Source of the DNA: Mesonia algae
Lineage (GTDB): Bacteria > Bacteroidota > Bacteroidia > Flavobacteriales > Flavobacteriaceae
Reading direction: 5' to 3'
DNA: 64,000 nt
Assembly (NCBI RefSeq): GCF_003253545.1
Contig: NZ_QKYV01000001.1
Span: 454,574 to 518,573, forward strand
Below, piece by piece: positions 25,038-34,289 of this stretch. The translations under genes were made by a program, and so were the position numbers. Each line of letters starts with the position of its first letter. Within the stretch, counting starts at the first letter, position 1. The notes under the pieces are model-generated. The model was not told the origin of the DNA. It made no database searches and was given only the letters and a program-made list of their open reading frames with translations.

Positions 25038-26888
25038 ATGCTTCATATCTCTAGTTTTTCAGAAAAATCTATAGAAAAGATTTTAACTACTCTTGAAGAA
25101 TCTTCTGAGGTTAATTGTGAACTTCCAGGAGGAGGATGGATGCATATAGAAAATAACCTCCCTTACCTCATTATCTATCGTCAAGTAAATGAAGATACTG
25201 GAATCAAAAAAATGATTAATAGTGGCGGTGCTTACCTTATTATTGGTGAAAAAGATTTTCAGGGCTATCAAAAACTATTAAAAACTTTATCACATAAGCT
25301 TTCTATAAAATTTGGTTCTTACATGCTCTTTGAGATGTATCTAAGCGCTTTAGAAAGTAAAAATTTTTACATAAAAGGTCCTGCACAAAAGATCTCCACT
25401 ACCTTAGAGATTCTTAAAGAAGAGCTTACCAAATCTTCTGGTTTATCACAAGGAATTAGCCTTTCGGCGGAAATAAAAAATGTTGAAAACCGTCAAGCGG
25501 AAGGAAATTATCCCTTAATTTCTATTGAAGACGCCAAAGATTCTGGTGCCTTATGGATAGGCTTAGAAATACCTCCCATTTTTAGAGATAAAGAATATCA
25601 CTTGTATCCTTTATTTTTTAGGAAGTTTAGAGATTTTCTTATCAACTCCGTTCAAAAAGCGGTATATGATTTTATAAGGGTACAAACTAAAAATCCTATA
25701 AAGAGTTATTATGCTTTAGGAAGAAAAAGTTTAAAGCAAAAGGTTTTTGAAATCGATAAAGAATTAGCTGATATTGAAAAATCATTTCAGTTTTTATGGC
25801 TGGTATCTCCTGTTAATATTCAAAATATAAAACAAACTTTCTTTGAAAGTAACTACAAAAAAGTTTTAGACTACCATTATCGTCTTCTTCCTATAGATCC
25901 AGATATTTTAAAAAGAAAGCTTTACAATCTAAAAATTGAAGACATTAATGATCCTGCTATGTCTTATATTTTTCACGAAAAAAGAGAGGAATTAGATCAG
26001 CAAATTACGATGCTTAATGAAAGGGGAAGTAAAAATTTTTTCTATAACAGCATCCGACTTTATAAGGGAATAGACAACGAAATTTGCCAACAAGCAGAAC
26101 TAATATTACAAGACATTTCCGAAAAGGAAAAAACCGAAGATAATGATATATGCGATGCTACTTATTTTAGAGATTTAGCTCATCAAGAATTTTCTTACTA
26201 CAAACAGCAAGACAAAAATTTTAAATGTAAAGTTCATTTAAGAGACGATGTAAATATTATGATGGTCTCTCAAGGGGAGTTGTATATTCCTAGCGATTAT
26301 AAAATGAGTGCTACAGAAGCTGAAGCACTAATTCAGCACGAGGTTGGCACGCACGCGCTTACTTTTTATAATGGTCAACAGCAACCTTTACAGCAATTAA
26401 GTGTCGGGTTAGCCGACTATGATACCTTACAAGAAGGACTCGCTGTAATGTCTGAGTATTTAATTGGAGGACTTACTGCTAATCGATTACGAACCTTGGC
26501 AGGAAGAGTAGTTGCAGGAAAAGCTCTAATGGATGGAGGAGATTTTCAACAAATATTTAGATTGCTTACTCAAGAAAAAGATTTTTCTCCCGAGAGTGCT
26601 TTTAATATCACTTCGAGAATTATGCAAGGTGGAGGATTCATAAAAGATATAATTTATTTAAAAGGATTAGTGCTTTTACGCAATTACCTACAAAATGATG
26701 GAGATTATGAGCCATTGCTAGCTGGTAAATTCAGCTTAAAGCATTTAGAAGTCGTCAAAGAATTAACCGAAAGACAAGTTTTACATCCACCAAAATTACG
26801 ACCTAGTTATTTAACTAGTAATAAAGCAAAAGAGAGATTACAACTAATTAGAGAAGGCCTGCCCATCTCACAAATGATCAACCCATGA
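25038..26888 (+). CDS. QEGLA-motif metallopeptidase (DUF1704/MATCAP family)
   Basis: 616 aa. The zincin motif HEVGTH lies near residue 434 in LIQHEVGTHALTFYNG, and about 30 residues later DTLQEGLAVMSEYL gives the QEGLA signature with the third metal ligand. The family (flavohemoglobin expression-modulating QEGLA protein; DUF1704) is related to the animal MATCAP tyrosine carboxypeptidases, so a C-terminal exopeptidase or amidase is a reasonable guess. No signal peptide. The stop overlaps the start of the ATP-grasp gene by 4 bases (ATGA), so the two are translationally coupled. Substrate unknown. Confidence 0.85.
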   Translation: MLHISSFSEKSIEKILTTLEESSEVNCELPGGGWMHIENNLPYLIIYRQVNEDTGIKKMINSGGAYLIIGEKDFQGYQKLLKTLSHKLSIKFGSYMLFEMYLSALESKNFYIKGPAQKISTTLEILKEELTKSSGLSQGISLSAEIKNVENRQAEGNYPLISIEDAKDSGALWIGLEIPPIFRDKEYHLYPLFFRKFRDFLINSVQKAVYDFIRVQTKNPIKSYYALGRKSLKQKVFEIDKELADIEKSFQFLWLVSPVNIQNIKQTFFESNYKKVLDYHYRLLPIDPDILKRKLYNLKIEDINDPAMSYIFHEKREELDQQITMLNERGSKNFFYNSIRLYKGIDNEICQQAELILQDISEKEKTEDNDICDATYFRDLAHQEFSYYKQQDKNFKCKVHLRDDVNIMMVSQGELYIPSDYKMSATEAEALIQHEVGTHALTFYNGQQQPLQQLSVGLADYDTLQEGLAVMSEYLIGGLTANRLRTLAGRVVAGKALMDGGDFQQIFRLLTQEKDFSPESAFNITSRIMQGGGFIKDIIYLKGLVLLRNYLQNDGDYEPLLAGKFSLKHLEVVKELTERQVLHPPKLRPSYLTSNKAKERLQLIREGLPISQMINP

Positions 26889-27931
26889 AAATATGTTTTG
26901 TAGTAAATAACGTCCACGAAGAGAACTATAACAGTTCTGTTTTGCTTATGCACAATGCTCACCAAAGAGGTCATACCGTATTAATGATGGATGTAGGTGA
27001 TTTTAATTTCACACATAATGAACCGCTAAGTATTTATGTACTTCAAGTGCCTAAATCCGTGAAAACGAAATCGGCTAAAAAGTTTATTGATGATGTTAAG
27101 AAGGCTAAGCTCAAGAAAAAGAAGATCTCTTCTAAAAATGTAGATGTGCTTTTTATTAGGAATAACCCTACTGAAGAAGTAGAAAGACAATGGGCAGAAC
27201 ATGCAGGTGTCGCTTTTGGAAAAATGATGCAACAAGAAGGTGTTTTAGTACTTAATGATGCTTATGCGCTATCGCACGCTTTTATAGATAAACTTTACTT
27301 TGAAGAACTTCCGTTAAGTATAAAACCCGATTCTGTCATTACCCGCAAGAAAGAAGATATTTTAGAATTCTTTGAAAAGCAAAACAAAAAAATGGTGCTT
27401 AAACCCTTGGAGGGTTCGGGTGGAAGAGATGTTTATCTTATTGATGAAAATGAAAAAAACCTCAACCAAATTATCGAAACCTTATTAAATCAAGGTTATG
27501 TGATTGGGCAAGAATATTTACCCGATGTAAAAGACGGCGATGTGAGAATTTTGCTAATGAACGGTAGACTTATTGAACGTGACGGTAAACACTCTATGAT
27601 TAGAAGAAAAATGGGAGAAGGTGAATTTAGAAGTAATTTTAATCAAGGAGCAACGGCAGAAGCAGTTGAGCTTACCGATGATTTTAAAAAGATTATTGAG
27701 GTGGTTGCACCAAAATTAATTCAAGATGGTTTGTTCTTTGTTGGTCTAGATGTGGTTAAAGACAAGTTGATAGAAATTAATGTATTAAGTCCGGGGGGGT
27801 TAGATTATTTCCATCAAATAGATTATCCCGATTTTGGTGACGAAATTATCGATGCAATAGAGAGAAAGCTAAAATATAAAAAAATGTATGGTCATCACCT
27901 TTCTAACAGGGTTTTGGCTACTATGGAATAA
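26885..27931 (+). CDS. ATP-grasp ligase, glutathione-synthetase-like
   Basis: 348 aa. The N-terminal domain resembles prokaryotic glutathione synthetase (MKICFVVNNVHEENYNSS). The ATP-grasp domain shows KPLEGSGGRDVYLID, GQEYLPDVKDGDVRILLMNG and the metal-binding FVGLDVVKDKLIEINVLSPGG. It should make an amide or peptide bond by an acyl-phosphate route. No gamma-glutamylcysteine synthetase is nearby, so glutathione is not an obvious product; with a QEGLA peptidase upstream and an AstE-like hydrolase downstream, a small peptide-like metabolite is more likely. Confidence 0.85.
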   Translation: MKICFVVNNVHEENYNSSVLLMHNAHQRGHTVLMMDVGDFNFTHNEPLSIYVLQVPKSVKTKSAKKFIDDVKKAKLKKKKISSKNVDVLFIRNNPTEEVERQWAEHAGVAFGKMMQQEGVLVLNDAYALSHAFIDKLYFEELPLSIKPDSVITRKKEDILEFFEKQNKKMVLKPLEGSGGRDVYLIDENEKNLNQIIETLLNQGYVIGQEYLPDVKDGDVRILLMNGRLIERDGKHSMIRRKMGEGEFRSNFNQGATAEAVELTDDFKKIIEVVAPKLIQDGLFFVGLDVVKDKLIEINVLSPGGLDYFHQIDYPDFGDEIIDAIERKLKYKKMYGHHLSNRVLATME

Positions 27932-27949
27932 TTTTTAGAAAAGAGAAAA

Positions 27950-28855
27950 ATGAAAGAGAACGTAACAAGAATATTAGGAGAATATACCTCTGGCAATAAA
28001 GGCCCTTTATTATTTATAAGTGCAGGAATTCATGGGAATGAACCCAGCGGAGTTATTGCTCTCCAAAAAGTGTTTAAAGAATTAGAAAAAACCCAACCTC
28101 ACATTAACGGAACCCTTGTCGGAATTTCTGGAAACCATAAAGCACTTAATAAAAATCAACGTTATATAGACGAAGATCTTAATCGGGTTTGGACAGAAGA
28201 AAACATAGAAAAGGGGAAAGCTGAAAGTCACGAAGAGAAAGAGATGTACGAGATTATTGAAGTACTAAAAAAATATCCTGAAGCTAATTTTACCAAGCGC
28301 TATTTTATGGATTGTCATACCACTTCTTCTGATAGTCTCCCTTACCTTTCTGTACAAGAAGTAAACGATAACGATGCGTGGTCGCGTAACTTCCCTACTT
28401 ATATCGTAAGAGGATTTAGCGACATTATTACGGGCGATTTTGATCATTACCTAAGTAGAACTGGTCTTACTGGCTTTGTTTTTGAAGCTGGTCAACACGA
28501 AAGCAAATCTTCTGTAGAAAACCAAGAAGGGATGATTTGGCTTTGCTTAAAAGAAGCCTGCAACTTAGATTTAAGTCTTATTTCTTGCTACCCCGATTGT
28601 GTCGAAAATTTTAAAACTAAAAATGCACCCGCACAAAAAGTTTTTGATATTGAATACCGCCACGGATTAGAAAATAACGACGATTTTAAAATGCAACCTG
28701 GTTTTCAAAATTTTCAAGAAATAAAAAAGGGGGAATTGCTTGCCATTCAAAACGGAAAAGAAATTAAAAGTCAGTGGAACGCAAGAATTTTTATGCCTTT
28801 ATATCAAGCGCAAGGAAATGATGGTTTTTTTGTAATTAAAGAAGTGAAAGATTGA
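27950..28855 (+). CDS. Succinylglutamate desuccinylase/aspartoacylase family hydrolase
   Basis: 301 aa of the M14-like AstE/AspA family. Zinc ligands are visible: HGNEPSG (His and Glu of HxxE) near residue 25 and MDCHTTSS (His) near residue 122; DEDLNRVW provides a substrate-binding Arg, and the catalytic Glu is probably in FVFEAGQHE. The enzyme removes an acyl group from an N-acyl amino acid or related amide. It starts 18 bases after the ATP-grasp stop and is the third gene of the operon. Real substrate unknown. Confidence 0.85.
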   Translation: MKENVTRILGEYTSGNKGPLLFISAGIHGNEPSGVIALQKVFKELEKTQPHINGTLVGISGNHKALNKNQRYIDEDLNRVWTEENIEKGKAESHEEKEMYEIIEVLKKYPEANFTKRYFMDCHTTSSDSLPYLSVQEVNDNDAWSRNFPTYIVRGFSDIITGDFDHYLSRTGLTGFVFEAGQHESKSSVENQEGMIWLCLKEACNLDLSLISCYPDCVENFKTKNAPAQKVFDIEYRHGLENNDDFKMQPGFQNFQEIKKGELLAIQNGKEIKSQWNARIFMPLYQAQGNDGFFVIKEVKD

Positions 28856-28903
28856 GGTTTTTAAAATCCTTTTAAAGAAATTTGTGGCTTAAAATTTTAA
28901 GTC

Positions 28904-30229
28904 TTGGCCACAACTCCAAAAGTATCTTTTAAAGAAATAAACAAAATTGCAATTCCAGCTATTATTGCAGGAATAGCAGAACCGCTTATTTCTTTAACCG
29001 ATATCGCAGTAATTGGAAATGTAGAAAAAAACTCTATTGAAGCCTTGGCTGCTGCCGGAATTGTAGGATCATTCTTATCGGCTATTATTTGGATTGTCGC
29101 ACAAACCAAAACCGCTATTTCTTCTATTATTTCTCAACACTTAGGAGCCAATAGAATTCATGCGGTAAAGACTTTAATACCACAGGCCATTCTTTTTAAT
29201 TTGTTTTTGAGTCTCGTTATTTACGGACTTACAGCCTTTTTTGCTGAAGCTATTTTTAGCGCTTACAATGCCGATGGATTAATACTTCAATACACGCAAG
29301 AATACTACACGATTAGGGCCCTTGGCTATCCACTCACCTTAGTCACTTTTGCTATTTTCGGAATTTTTCGCGGGCTTCAAAATACACTTTGGGCCATGAA
29401 GTGTAGTTTGGCAGGAGCGGCAGTTAACGTAGGGCTAGATTTTTTACTTGTCTATGGCGTTGAAGGTTATATTCCTCCTCTGCATTTGGCTGGAGCCGCT
29501 TATGCGAGTCTTGCTGCACAAGCTACCATGCTTATTATGGCTTTGTATTACTTCTTTAAAAAAACACCATTCCATTTAAAGCTGAGTTTCAATATTAACC
29601 CTCAAATGAAACCACTTCTTATTATGGCAGCTAATCTGTTCGTAAGAACGGCAGCGCTCAATTTCGCCATTTATTTAGCAAATGCTTACGCTACAGATTA
29701 TGGTAAAAACTATATTGCTGCGCAGAGTATTTTGATGAACATTTGGCTCTTCTTTTCCTTTTTTATTGATGGTTATGCTAATGCAGGGAACGCTATAAGT
29801 GGAAGACTTTTAGGTGCAAAAGATTATACCAGACTATGGAATTTAAGTAAAGACATTTGCAAGTATGCGGTGTTTATCGCTTTTATTTTAGTAGGAATTT
29901 GTGGGTTATTTTACGATGAAATCGGACTTATCTTTAACAAAGAAGAAAGTGTATTGGTTTTATTCTCTTCAGTATTTTGGTTAGTACTTTTAATGCAACC
30001 TATAAACGCTATTGCTTTTATGTTCGACGGTATTTTTAAAGGCTTGGGAGAAGCTAAATACCTTCGCAATATTTTATTGGCAGCCACTTTTTTAGGTTTT
30101 ACACCTACCCTTTTGTTGGCAGACTATTTTGGATTAAAGCTTTATGCCATTTGGCTTGGTTTTTTGGTTTGGATGCTCATCCGCAGCAGCGCATTGGTTA
30201 TTCAGTTTAGAAGAAAATATTTGAATTAA
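28904..30229 (+). CDS. MATE-family efflux transporter
   Basis: 441 aa, about 12 membrane helices in two homologous halves, typical of MATE (NorM/DinF) cation-coupled drug or metabolite exporters in the inner membrane. The first helix is preceded by VSFKEINKIAIPAIIAGIAEPLISLTD, the family's usual beginning. The start is a TTG at 28904; no ATG lies upstream in frame within the gap. An EamA transporter gene follows 13 bases downstream. The substrate is not evident. Confidence 0.9.
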   Translation: MATTPKVSFKEINKIAIPAIIAGIAEPLISLTDIAVIGNVEKNSIEALAAAGIVGSFLSAIIWIVAQTKTAISSIISQHLGANRIHAVKTLIPQAILFNLFLSLVIYGLTAFFAEAIFSAYNADGLILQYTQEYYTIRALGYPLTLVTFAIFGIFRGLQNTLWAMKCSLAGAAVNVGLDFLLVYGVEGYIPPLHLAGAAYASLAAQATMLIMALYYFFKKTPFHLKLSFNINPQMKPLLIMAANLFVRTAALNFAIYLANAYATDYGKNYIAAQSILMNIWLFFSFFIDGYANAGNAISGRLLGAKDYTRLWNLSKDICKYAVFIAFILVGICGLFYDEIGLIFNKEESVLVLFSSVFWLVLLMQPINAIAFMFDGIFKGLGEAKYLRNILLAATFLGFTPTLLLADYFGLKLYAIWLGFLVWMLIRSSALVIQFRRKYLN

Positions 30230-30242
30230 AACATTAAGGTTT

Positions 30243-31163
30243 ATGCAAGATCAACACAAAGCTTACCTCTACGCTGGCATTTCTGTTCTGTTATGGGCAA
30301 CTGTGGCTTCTGCGATGAAAATTAGCTTAGCATATCTCGATTTTTTACAATTGCTCTTTCTTTCTGTTTCGGTTTCTTTAGTGGTGCTTTTTATCGTCAT
30401 AGTAGGTCAAGGAAAGTTGAAAAATGTGTTTAAACTTCCTTTAAAAGCTTACTTAAAATCTGCTGTTTTTGGACTCATAAATCCCTTTCTTTACTATATC
30501 GTTTTATTTAAAGCTTATGATCTATTGCCTGCTCAAGAAGCCCAGCCTTTAAATTATACGTGGCCTATTATGATGACGCTTTTGTCTATTCCCATCTTAA
30601 AGCAAAAGATAAATATTCAAAATTTTTTAGCGATTCTCATTAGCTTTTTAGGTGTTCTCACCATTTCTACACGAGGTAATTTACTAGGTTTCTCTTTTAG
30701 CAACCCTTACGGAGCTATTTTAGGAATTGCTTCTGCTGTAATTTGGGCGCTGTTTTGGATTTACAATATCAAAGATAAACGAGATGAAATTAGCAAGCTC
30801 TTTCTCAATTTCCTTTTCGGAATCGTTTACATTAGTATTGCTCTAGCTGCTTTTTCGAGTTTCCCTACTTTTTCCGCTAAGCATTATATGGGTGCTGTTT
30901 ATGTAGGATTGTTTGAAATGGGAGTTACTTTTATTATTTGGTCTATGGCTTTAAAAAAATCGACGCACACAGCTAAAGTAAGTCGATTAATCTACCTCGT
31001 CCCATTTTTGTCTTTAATCGTTATTTACTTTACGGTTGGGGAAAACATCCAAAGCTCAACCCTTATAGGTTTAGGATTAATCGTTGGCGGATTAATTTTT
31101 GATAACATTAATTTTGTACGTCTTATGGAAAAAGTGTTGAAGAGAAAAAAAACCAAAATCTAA
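30243..31163 (+). CDS. EamA-family (DMT) transporter
   Basis: 306 aa with ten predicted membrane helices in two EamA repeats (about 8-140 and 155-295), the RhaT/YdcZ-like drug-metabolite transporter plan. The motif APAQEAQPLNYTWPIMM-like segment (AQEAQPLNYTWPI) and WALFWIYNIKDKRDE mark the repeat boundaries. Probably exports amino acids or metabolites across the inner membrane. A short basic tail (LKRKKTKI) stays in the cytoplasm. Cotranscription with the MATE gene is likely. Confidence 0.88.
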   Translation: MQDQHKAYLYAGISVLLWATVASAMKISLAYLDFLQLLFLSVSVSLVVLFIVIVGQGKLKNVFKLPLKAYLKSAVFGLINPFLYYIVLFKAYDLLPAQEAQPLNYTWPIMMTLLSIPILKQKINIQNFLAILISFLGVLTISTRGNLLGFSFSNPYGAILGIASAVIWALFWIYNIKDKRDEISKLFLNFLFGIVYISIALAAFSSFPTFSAKHYMGAVYVGLFEMGVTFIIWSMALKKSTHTAKVSRLIYLVPFLSLIVIYFTVGENIQSSTLIGLGLIVGGLIFDNINFVRLMEKVLKRKKTKI

Positions 31164-31241
31164 AAACTTCTATTTATAATATTAATTTCAGTTTAACATC
31201 TGTCTATTTAAAATTGCTTTAAAAAGTCGTAATTTTAAGGT

Positions 31242-32363
31242 ATGAATAGAAACGATGTTAGTAGTGGTTTTATTTTTAAAACCTACAAAAAACCATATCA
31301 ATCTCCCTTTGAAGTTCTTTTTGAGGTTTTTAAAGAATTAATTACCCACACGTCTGGAGATTTTGATGAAGCTATAGATTGGCTTCGTCAACTCGATAAG
31401 GAATATGAATTGACCACTCCAGATTATAGTATCGAAGACTTTATTGAAGATCTTAAAGCAAAAGGCTACATTCAAGAACGTGTAAAACCTGATGGTAAAA
31501 ACGGAATTGAAATTACTTCAAAAACCGAAAAAGCGATACGACAACGTGCATTAAAACAAATTTTTGGGAAAATGCGTAAAGGCGCCTCGGGTAACCATAA
31601 AACAAAACATACAGGAAATACCCAGGATTCTACAGAAGATTTTAGGAATTATCAATATGGAGATGCGCTAGATAAAATCTCTATGACAGAGAGTTTGAGA
31701 AATGCACAAATTAACCATGGTTTAGACGATTTTCATTTAAGCGAAGATGATTTGGTGGTAGAAGAAAGCAATCATAAATCGCAAATGAGCACGGTTTTAA
31801 TGATCGATATAAGTCATAGTATGATTTTATATGGTGAAGACCGTATTACTCCTGCCAAAAAAGTGGCGATGGCCTTAGCGGAATTAATTCTTACTCAATA
31901 TCCCAAAGACTCCTTAGATGTAATCGTTTTTGGAAATGATGCTTGGCCTATAAAAATTAAAGATTTGCCTTATCTACAAGTAGGTCCGTTTCATACCAAT
32001 ACCGTTGCCGGATTGCAATTGGCGATGGATATTTTAAGAAGAAAACGAAATGCCAATAAACAAATTTTTATGATTACTGATGGTAAACCCAGTTGCTTGC
32101 GCTTACCCGATGGTACATATTACAAAAACTCTATGGGCTTAGATGAATATATTACCCAACGCTGCTATAATATGGCAGCACAAGCCAGAAAATTAAATAT
32201 TCCTATCACTACATTTATGATAGCATCAGACCCTTATTTACAACAATTTGTAGATGAATTTTCTGCTTCCAATCAAGGAAAAGCTTATTACACTGGACTT
32301 TCGGGATTAGGAGAGATGATTTTTGAAGATTATGAAGCGAATAGAAAAAAGAGAATACGGTAA
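31242..32363 (+). CDS. VWA domain protein paired with a MoxR/Mg-chelatase-type ATPase
   Basis: 373 aa. The C-terminal half is a von Willebrand A domain with an intact MIDAS: DISHS (DxSxS) near residue 190 and MITDGKPS near residue 285. The N-terminal half (FEVFKELITHTSGDFDEAIDWL...) is helical and charged. Such proteins work with an AAA+ ATPase in chelatase- or chaperone-like machines; the partner follows 167 bases downstream, separated by a dispersed repeat. Cytoplasmic, no signal peptide. Confidence 0.85.
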   Translation: MNRNDVSSGFIFKTYKKPYQSPFEVLFEVFKELITHTSGDFDEAIDWLRQLDKEYELTTPDYSIEDFIEDLKAKGYIQERVKPDGKNGIEITSKTEKAIRQRALKQIFGKMRKGASGNHKTKHTGNTQDSTEDFRNYQYGDALDKISMTESLRNAQINHGLDDFHLSEDDLVVEESNHKSQMSTVLMIDISHSMILYGEDRITPAKKVAMALAELILTQYPKDSLDVIVFGNDAWPIKIKDLPYLQVGPFHTNTVAGLQLAMDILRRKRNANKQIFMITDGKPSCLRLPDGTYYKNSMGLDEYITQRCYNMAAQARKLNIPITTFMIASDPYLQQFVDEFSASNQGKAYYTGLSGLGEMIFEDYEANRKKRIR

Positions 32364-32414
32364 ATAATAGGTTTTGACTTCGTTCAGCCTAAAGAGAAAA
32401 AGAATAAATATTAA

Positions 32415-32516
32415 TGCGCAAGGGATTGAGCGATTGTTGAAGCTCTTTTTAAAATGTTGCGAGAGCTACAGTTTAAAAAAGCGACTCGTGAAAGCCCGAC
32501 CCGCAGGGTTGCGCCC
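32415..32516 (+). repeat. Dispersed intergenic repeat, copy C (between VWA and ATPase genes)
   Basis: Begins TGCGCAAGGGATTGAGCG and ends GCCCGACCCGCAGGGTTGCG plus CCC. The ends match the copies at 35586-35677 and 48000-48081, while the middle differs. It lies in the 167-base gap between two genes that should form one operon. Confidence 0.7.
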
Positions 32517-32530
32517 AAAGAAATATAAAA

Positions 32531-33994
32531 ATGAATTTAACTGAAATAAAAACATTTGGCGAGTTAAAAAATACAGGATACCAAAGTAAAAGTATCAAAG
32601 AAGAACTTCGCCAAAATCTTATTGATAAAATAAAGCGTAAAGAACAAGTTTTTGAAAGAATTCACGGCTATGAAAAAACAGTAATTCCAGAATTGGAACG
32701 TGCAATTCTATCTAAACATAACATTAATCTTTTAGGATTAAGAGGACAAGCAAAGACAAGACTTGCGCGTTTAATGCTTCAGTTATTAGATGAATATATA
32801 CCTGTAGTTAAAGGTTCAGAAATTAATGATGATCCTTTTCATCCTATCTCTAGGTTTGCACAAGAGACTTTAAATGAAATGGGAGATGACACTCCGTTAA
32901 GTTGGTTGCATAGAGACGATCGTTTTGCTGAAAAATTAGCAACGCCAGATGTCACTGTAGCCGATTTAATTGGGGATGTAGATCCTATTAAAGCTGCTAA
33001 TTTAAAATTGACTTATGCCGATGATCGTGTTATTCATTTTGGGATGATACCACGCGCAAACCGCTGTATTTTTGTAATTAACGAGTTGCCCGATTTACAA
33101 GCCAGAATACAGGTGGCTCTTTTTAATATTTTACAAGAAGGAGACATTCAAATACGTGGTTTTAAGTTAAGAATGCCGCTAGATCTTCAGTTTATCTTTA
33201 CCGCAAACCCTGAAGATTACACCAACCGAGGAAGCATTGTCACGCCACTTAAAGATAGAATTGGCTCTCAAATTCTGACGCACTATCCTAAAGATATAGA
33301 AACGGCTAAAAAGATTACAGCACAAGAAGCAAAACTAGAAGAGAATCAAAATACCCGAGTAAGTGTCCCTGAAATTGCTAAAGATGTATTAGAACAAATT
33401 AGTTTTGAGGCGAGAAAAAGCGAATATGTAGATGTAAAAAGTGGTATTAGTGCAAGAATGAGTATTACTGCTTTTCAAAACTTATTGAGTACGGCAGAGC
33501 GTAGAGCAATAATAGCTGATGATAAGCATACGCAACTTCGATTAAGTGATTTTATAGGAATAATCCCTGCTATCACTGGGAAAATAGAATTGGTATATGA
33601 AGGTGAACAAGAAGGAGCCGATTTTGTAGCCAAAGAATTAATGACCGAAGCTGTAAAAACGTTATTCACTACTTACTTCCCGAAAATTGAAAAGCTTCAA
33701 AAACAAGACGAAGAAACGCCTTATGATGATTTACTTAATTGGTTTTTTAATCAGGAAGGGGTTGCAATAACGTCAGATTTGAGTGATGAAGAATACCAGC
33801 AAACTTTATTAAGAATTACTCCCTTACCTCAACTTGTAAAAAAATACGTTCCCGATGTAAATGAGAATGATCAATTTTTTATGATGGAGATGGTATTGTG
33901 GGGATTAGCTGCCTATCAAAAACTAAGTAAGCACGACTTTTCTGAAGGCACTCAATTTCAAGACCTATATGGTAATTTTATCAATAATTTATAA
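32531..33994 (+). CDS. AAA+ ATPase, MoxR/magnesium-chelatase-like
   Basis: 487 aa. The nucleotide-binding loop is GLRGQAKT (Ala in place of the last Gly of Walker A) near residue 73, the Walker B strand reads CIFVINELPDL with Asn-Glu in place of Asp-Glu, and sensor 1 is FTANPEDYTNRG followed by PLKDRIGSQI. These features occur together in the chelatase-like family annotated in Bacteroidota as magnesium chelatase or sigma-54 interacting protein. It should remodel a target with the upstream VWA protein. It does not imply chlorophyll synthesis. Confidence 0.85.
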   Translation: MNLTEIKTFGELKNTGYQSKSIKEELRQNLIDKIKRKEQVFERIHGYEKTVIPELERAILSKHNINLLGLRGQAKTRLARLMLQLLDEYIPVVKGSEINDDPFHPISRFAQETLNEMGDDTPLSWLHRDDRFAEKLATPDVTVADLIGDVDPIKAANLKLTYADDRVIHFGMIPRANRCIFVINELPDLQARIQVALFNILQEGDIQIRGFKLRMPLDLQFIFTANPEDYTNRGSIVTPLKDRIGSQILTHYPKDIETAKKITAQEAKLEENQNTRVSVPEIAKDVLEQISFEARKSEYVDVKSGISARMSITAFQNLLSTAERRAIIADDKHTQLRLSDFIGIIPAITGKIELVYEGEQEGADFVAKELMTEAVKTLFTTYFPKIEKLQKQDEETPYDDLLNWFFNQEGVAITSDLSDEEYQQTLLRITPLPQLVKKYVPDVNENDQFFMMEMVLWGLAAYQKLSKHDFSEGTQFQDLYGNFINNL

Positions 33995-34064
33995 GGGTTA
34001 AAGCTAAGCTAAAACGCATGGTCTTGTAATTCATTTTTTCTAACTTTAAGAAAAATACAAGACC

Positions 34065-34289
34065 ATGCTTCAACAAATTCATATACCTAACGAAGAAAAA
34101 ACAGATACGAATCAGCAATTTGGTTGGTATACTTTAGGAGATTTTATAGCTGCCAATTGGTTTTATATTACGGCAGTTGTTGTTATTGCTTTAATCGTTC
34201 TTATGTATTCTAAGAGGTTGAAACGAGAACGTTTAAAAAGGCAAGAAGAAGCTCGACAAAATACTAACGAGTCTTCAACCAACCGGTGA
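34065..34289 (+). CDS. Hypothetical small membrane protein
   Basis: 74 aa with one transmembrane helix (about 31-48, FYITAVVVIALIVLMYS) and a strongly basic, Arg/Glu-rich C terminus that should face the cytoplasm. ATG start. Its last 26 bases overlap the convergent 2OG-oxygenase gene. Not recognised; position downstream of the VWA/AAA pair (70 bases) may be operonic. Confidence 0.6.
   Translation: MLQQIHIPNEEKTDTNQQFGWYTLGDFIAANWFYITAVVVIALIVLMYSKRLKRERLKRQEEARQNTNESSTNR

Noticed and set aside
26885-27931. Glutathione biosynthesis
   Set aside because: The ATP-grasp protein is glutathione-synthetase-like, but there is no gamma-glutamylcysteine synthetase in the operon, so glutathione cannot be asserted.
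32531-33994. Bacteriochlorophyll magnesium chelatase
   Set aside because: The AAA+/VWA pair resembles chelatase subunits, but there are no tetrapyrrole genes, and MoxR/chelatase-like pairs in Bacteroidota are general.
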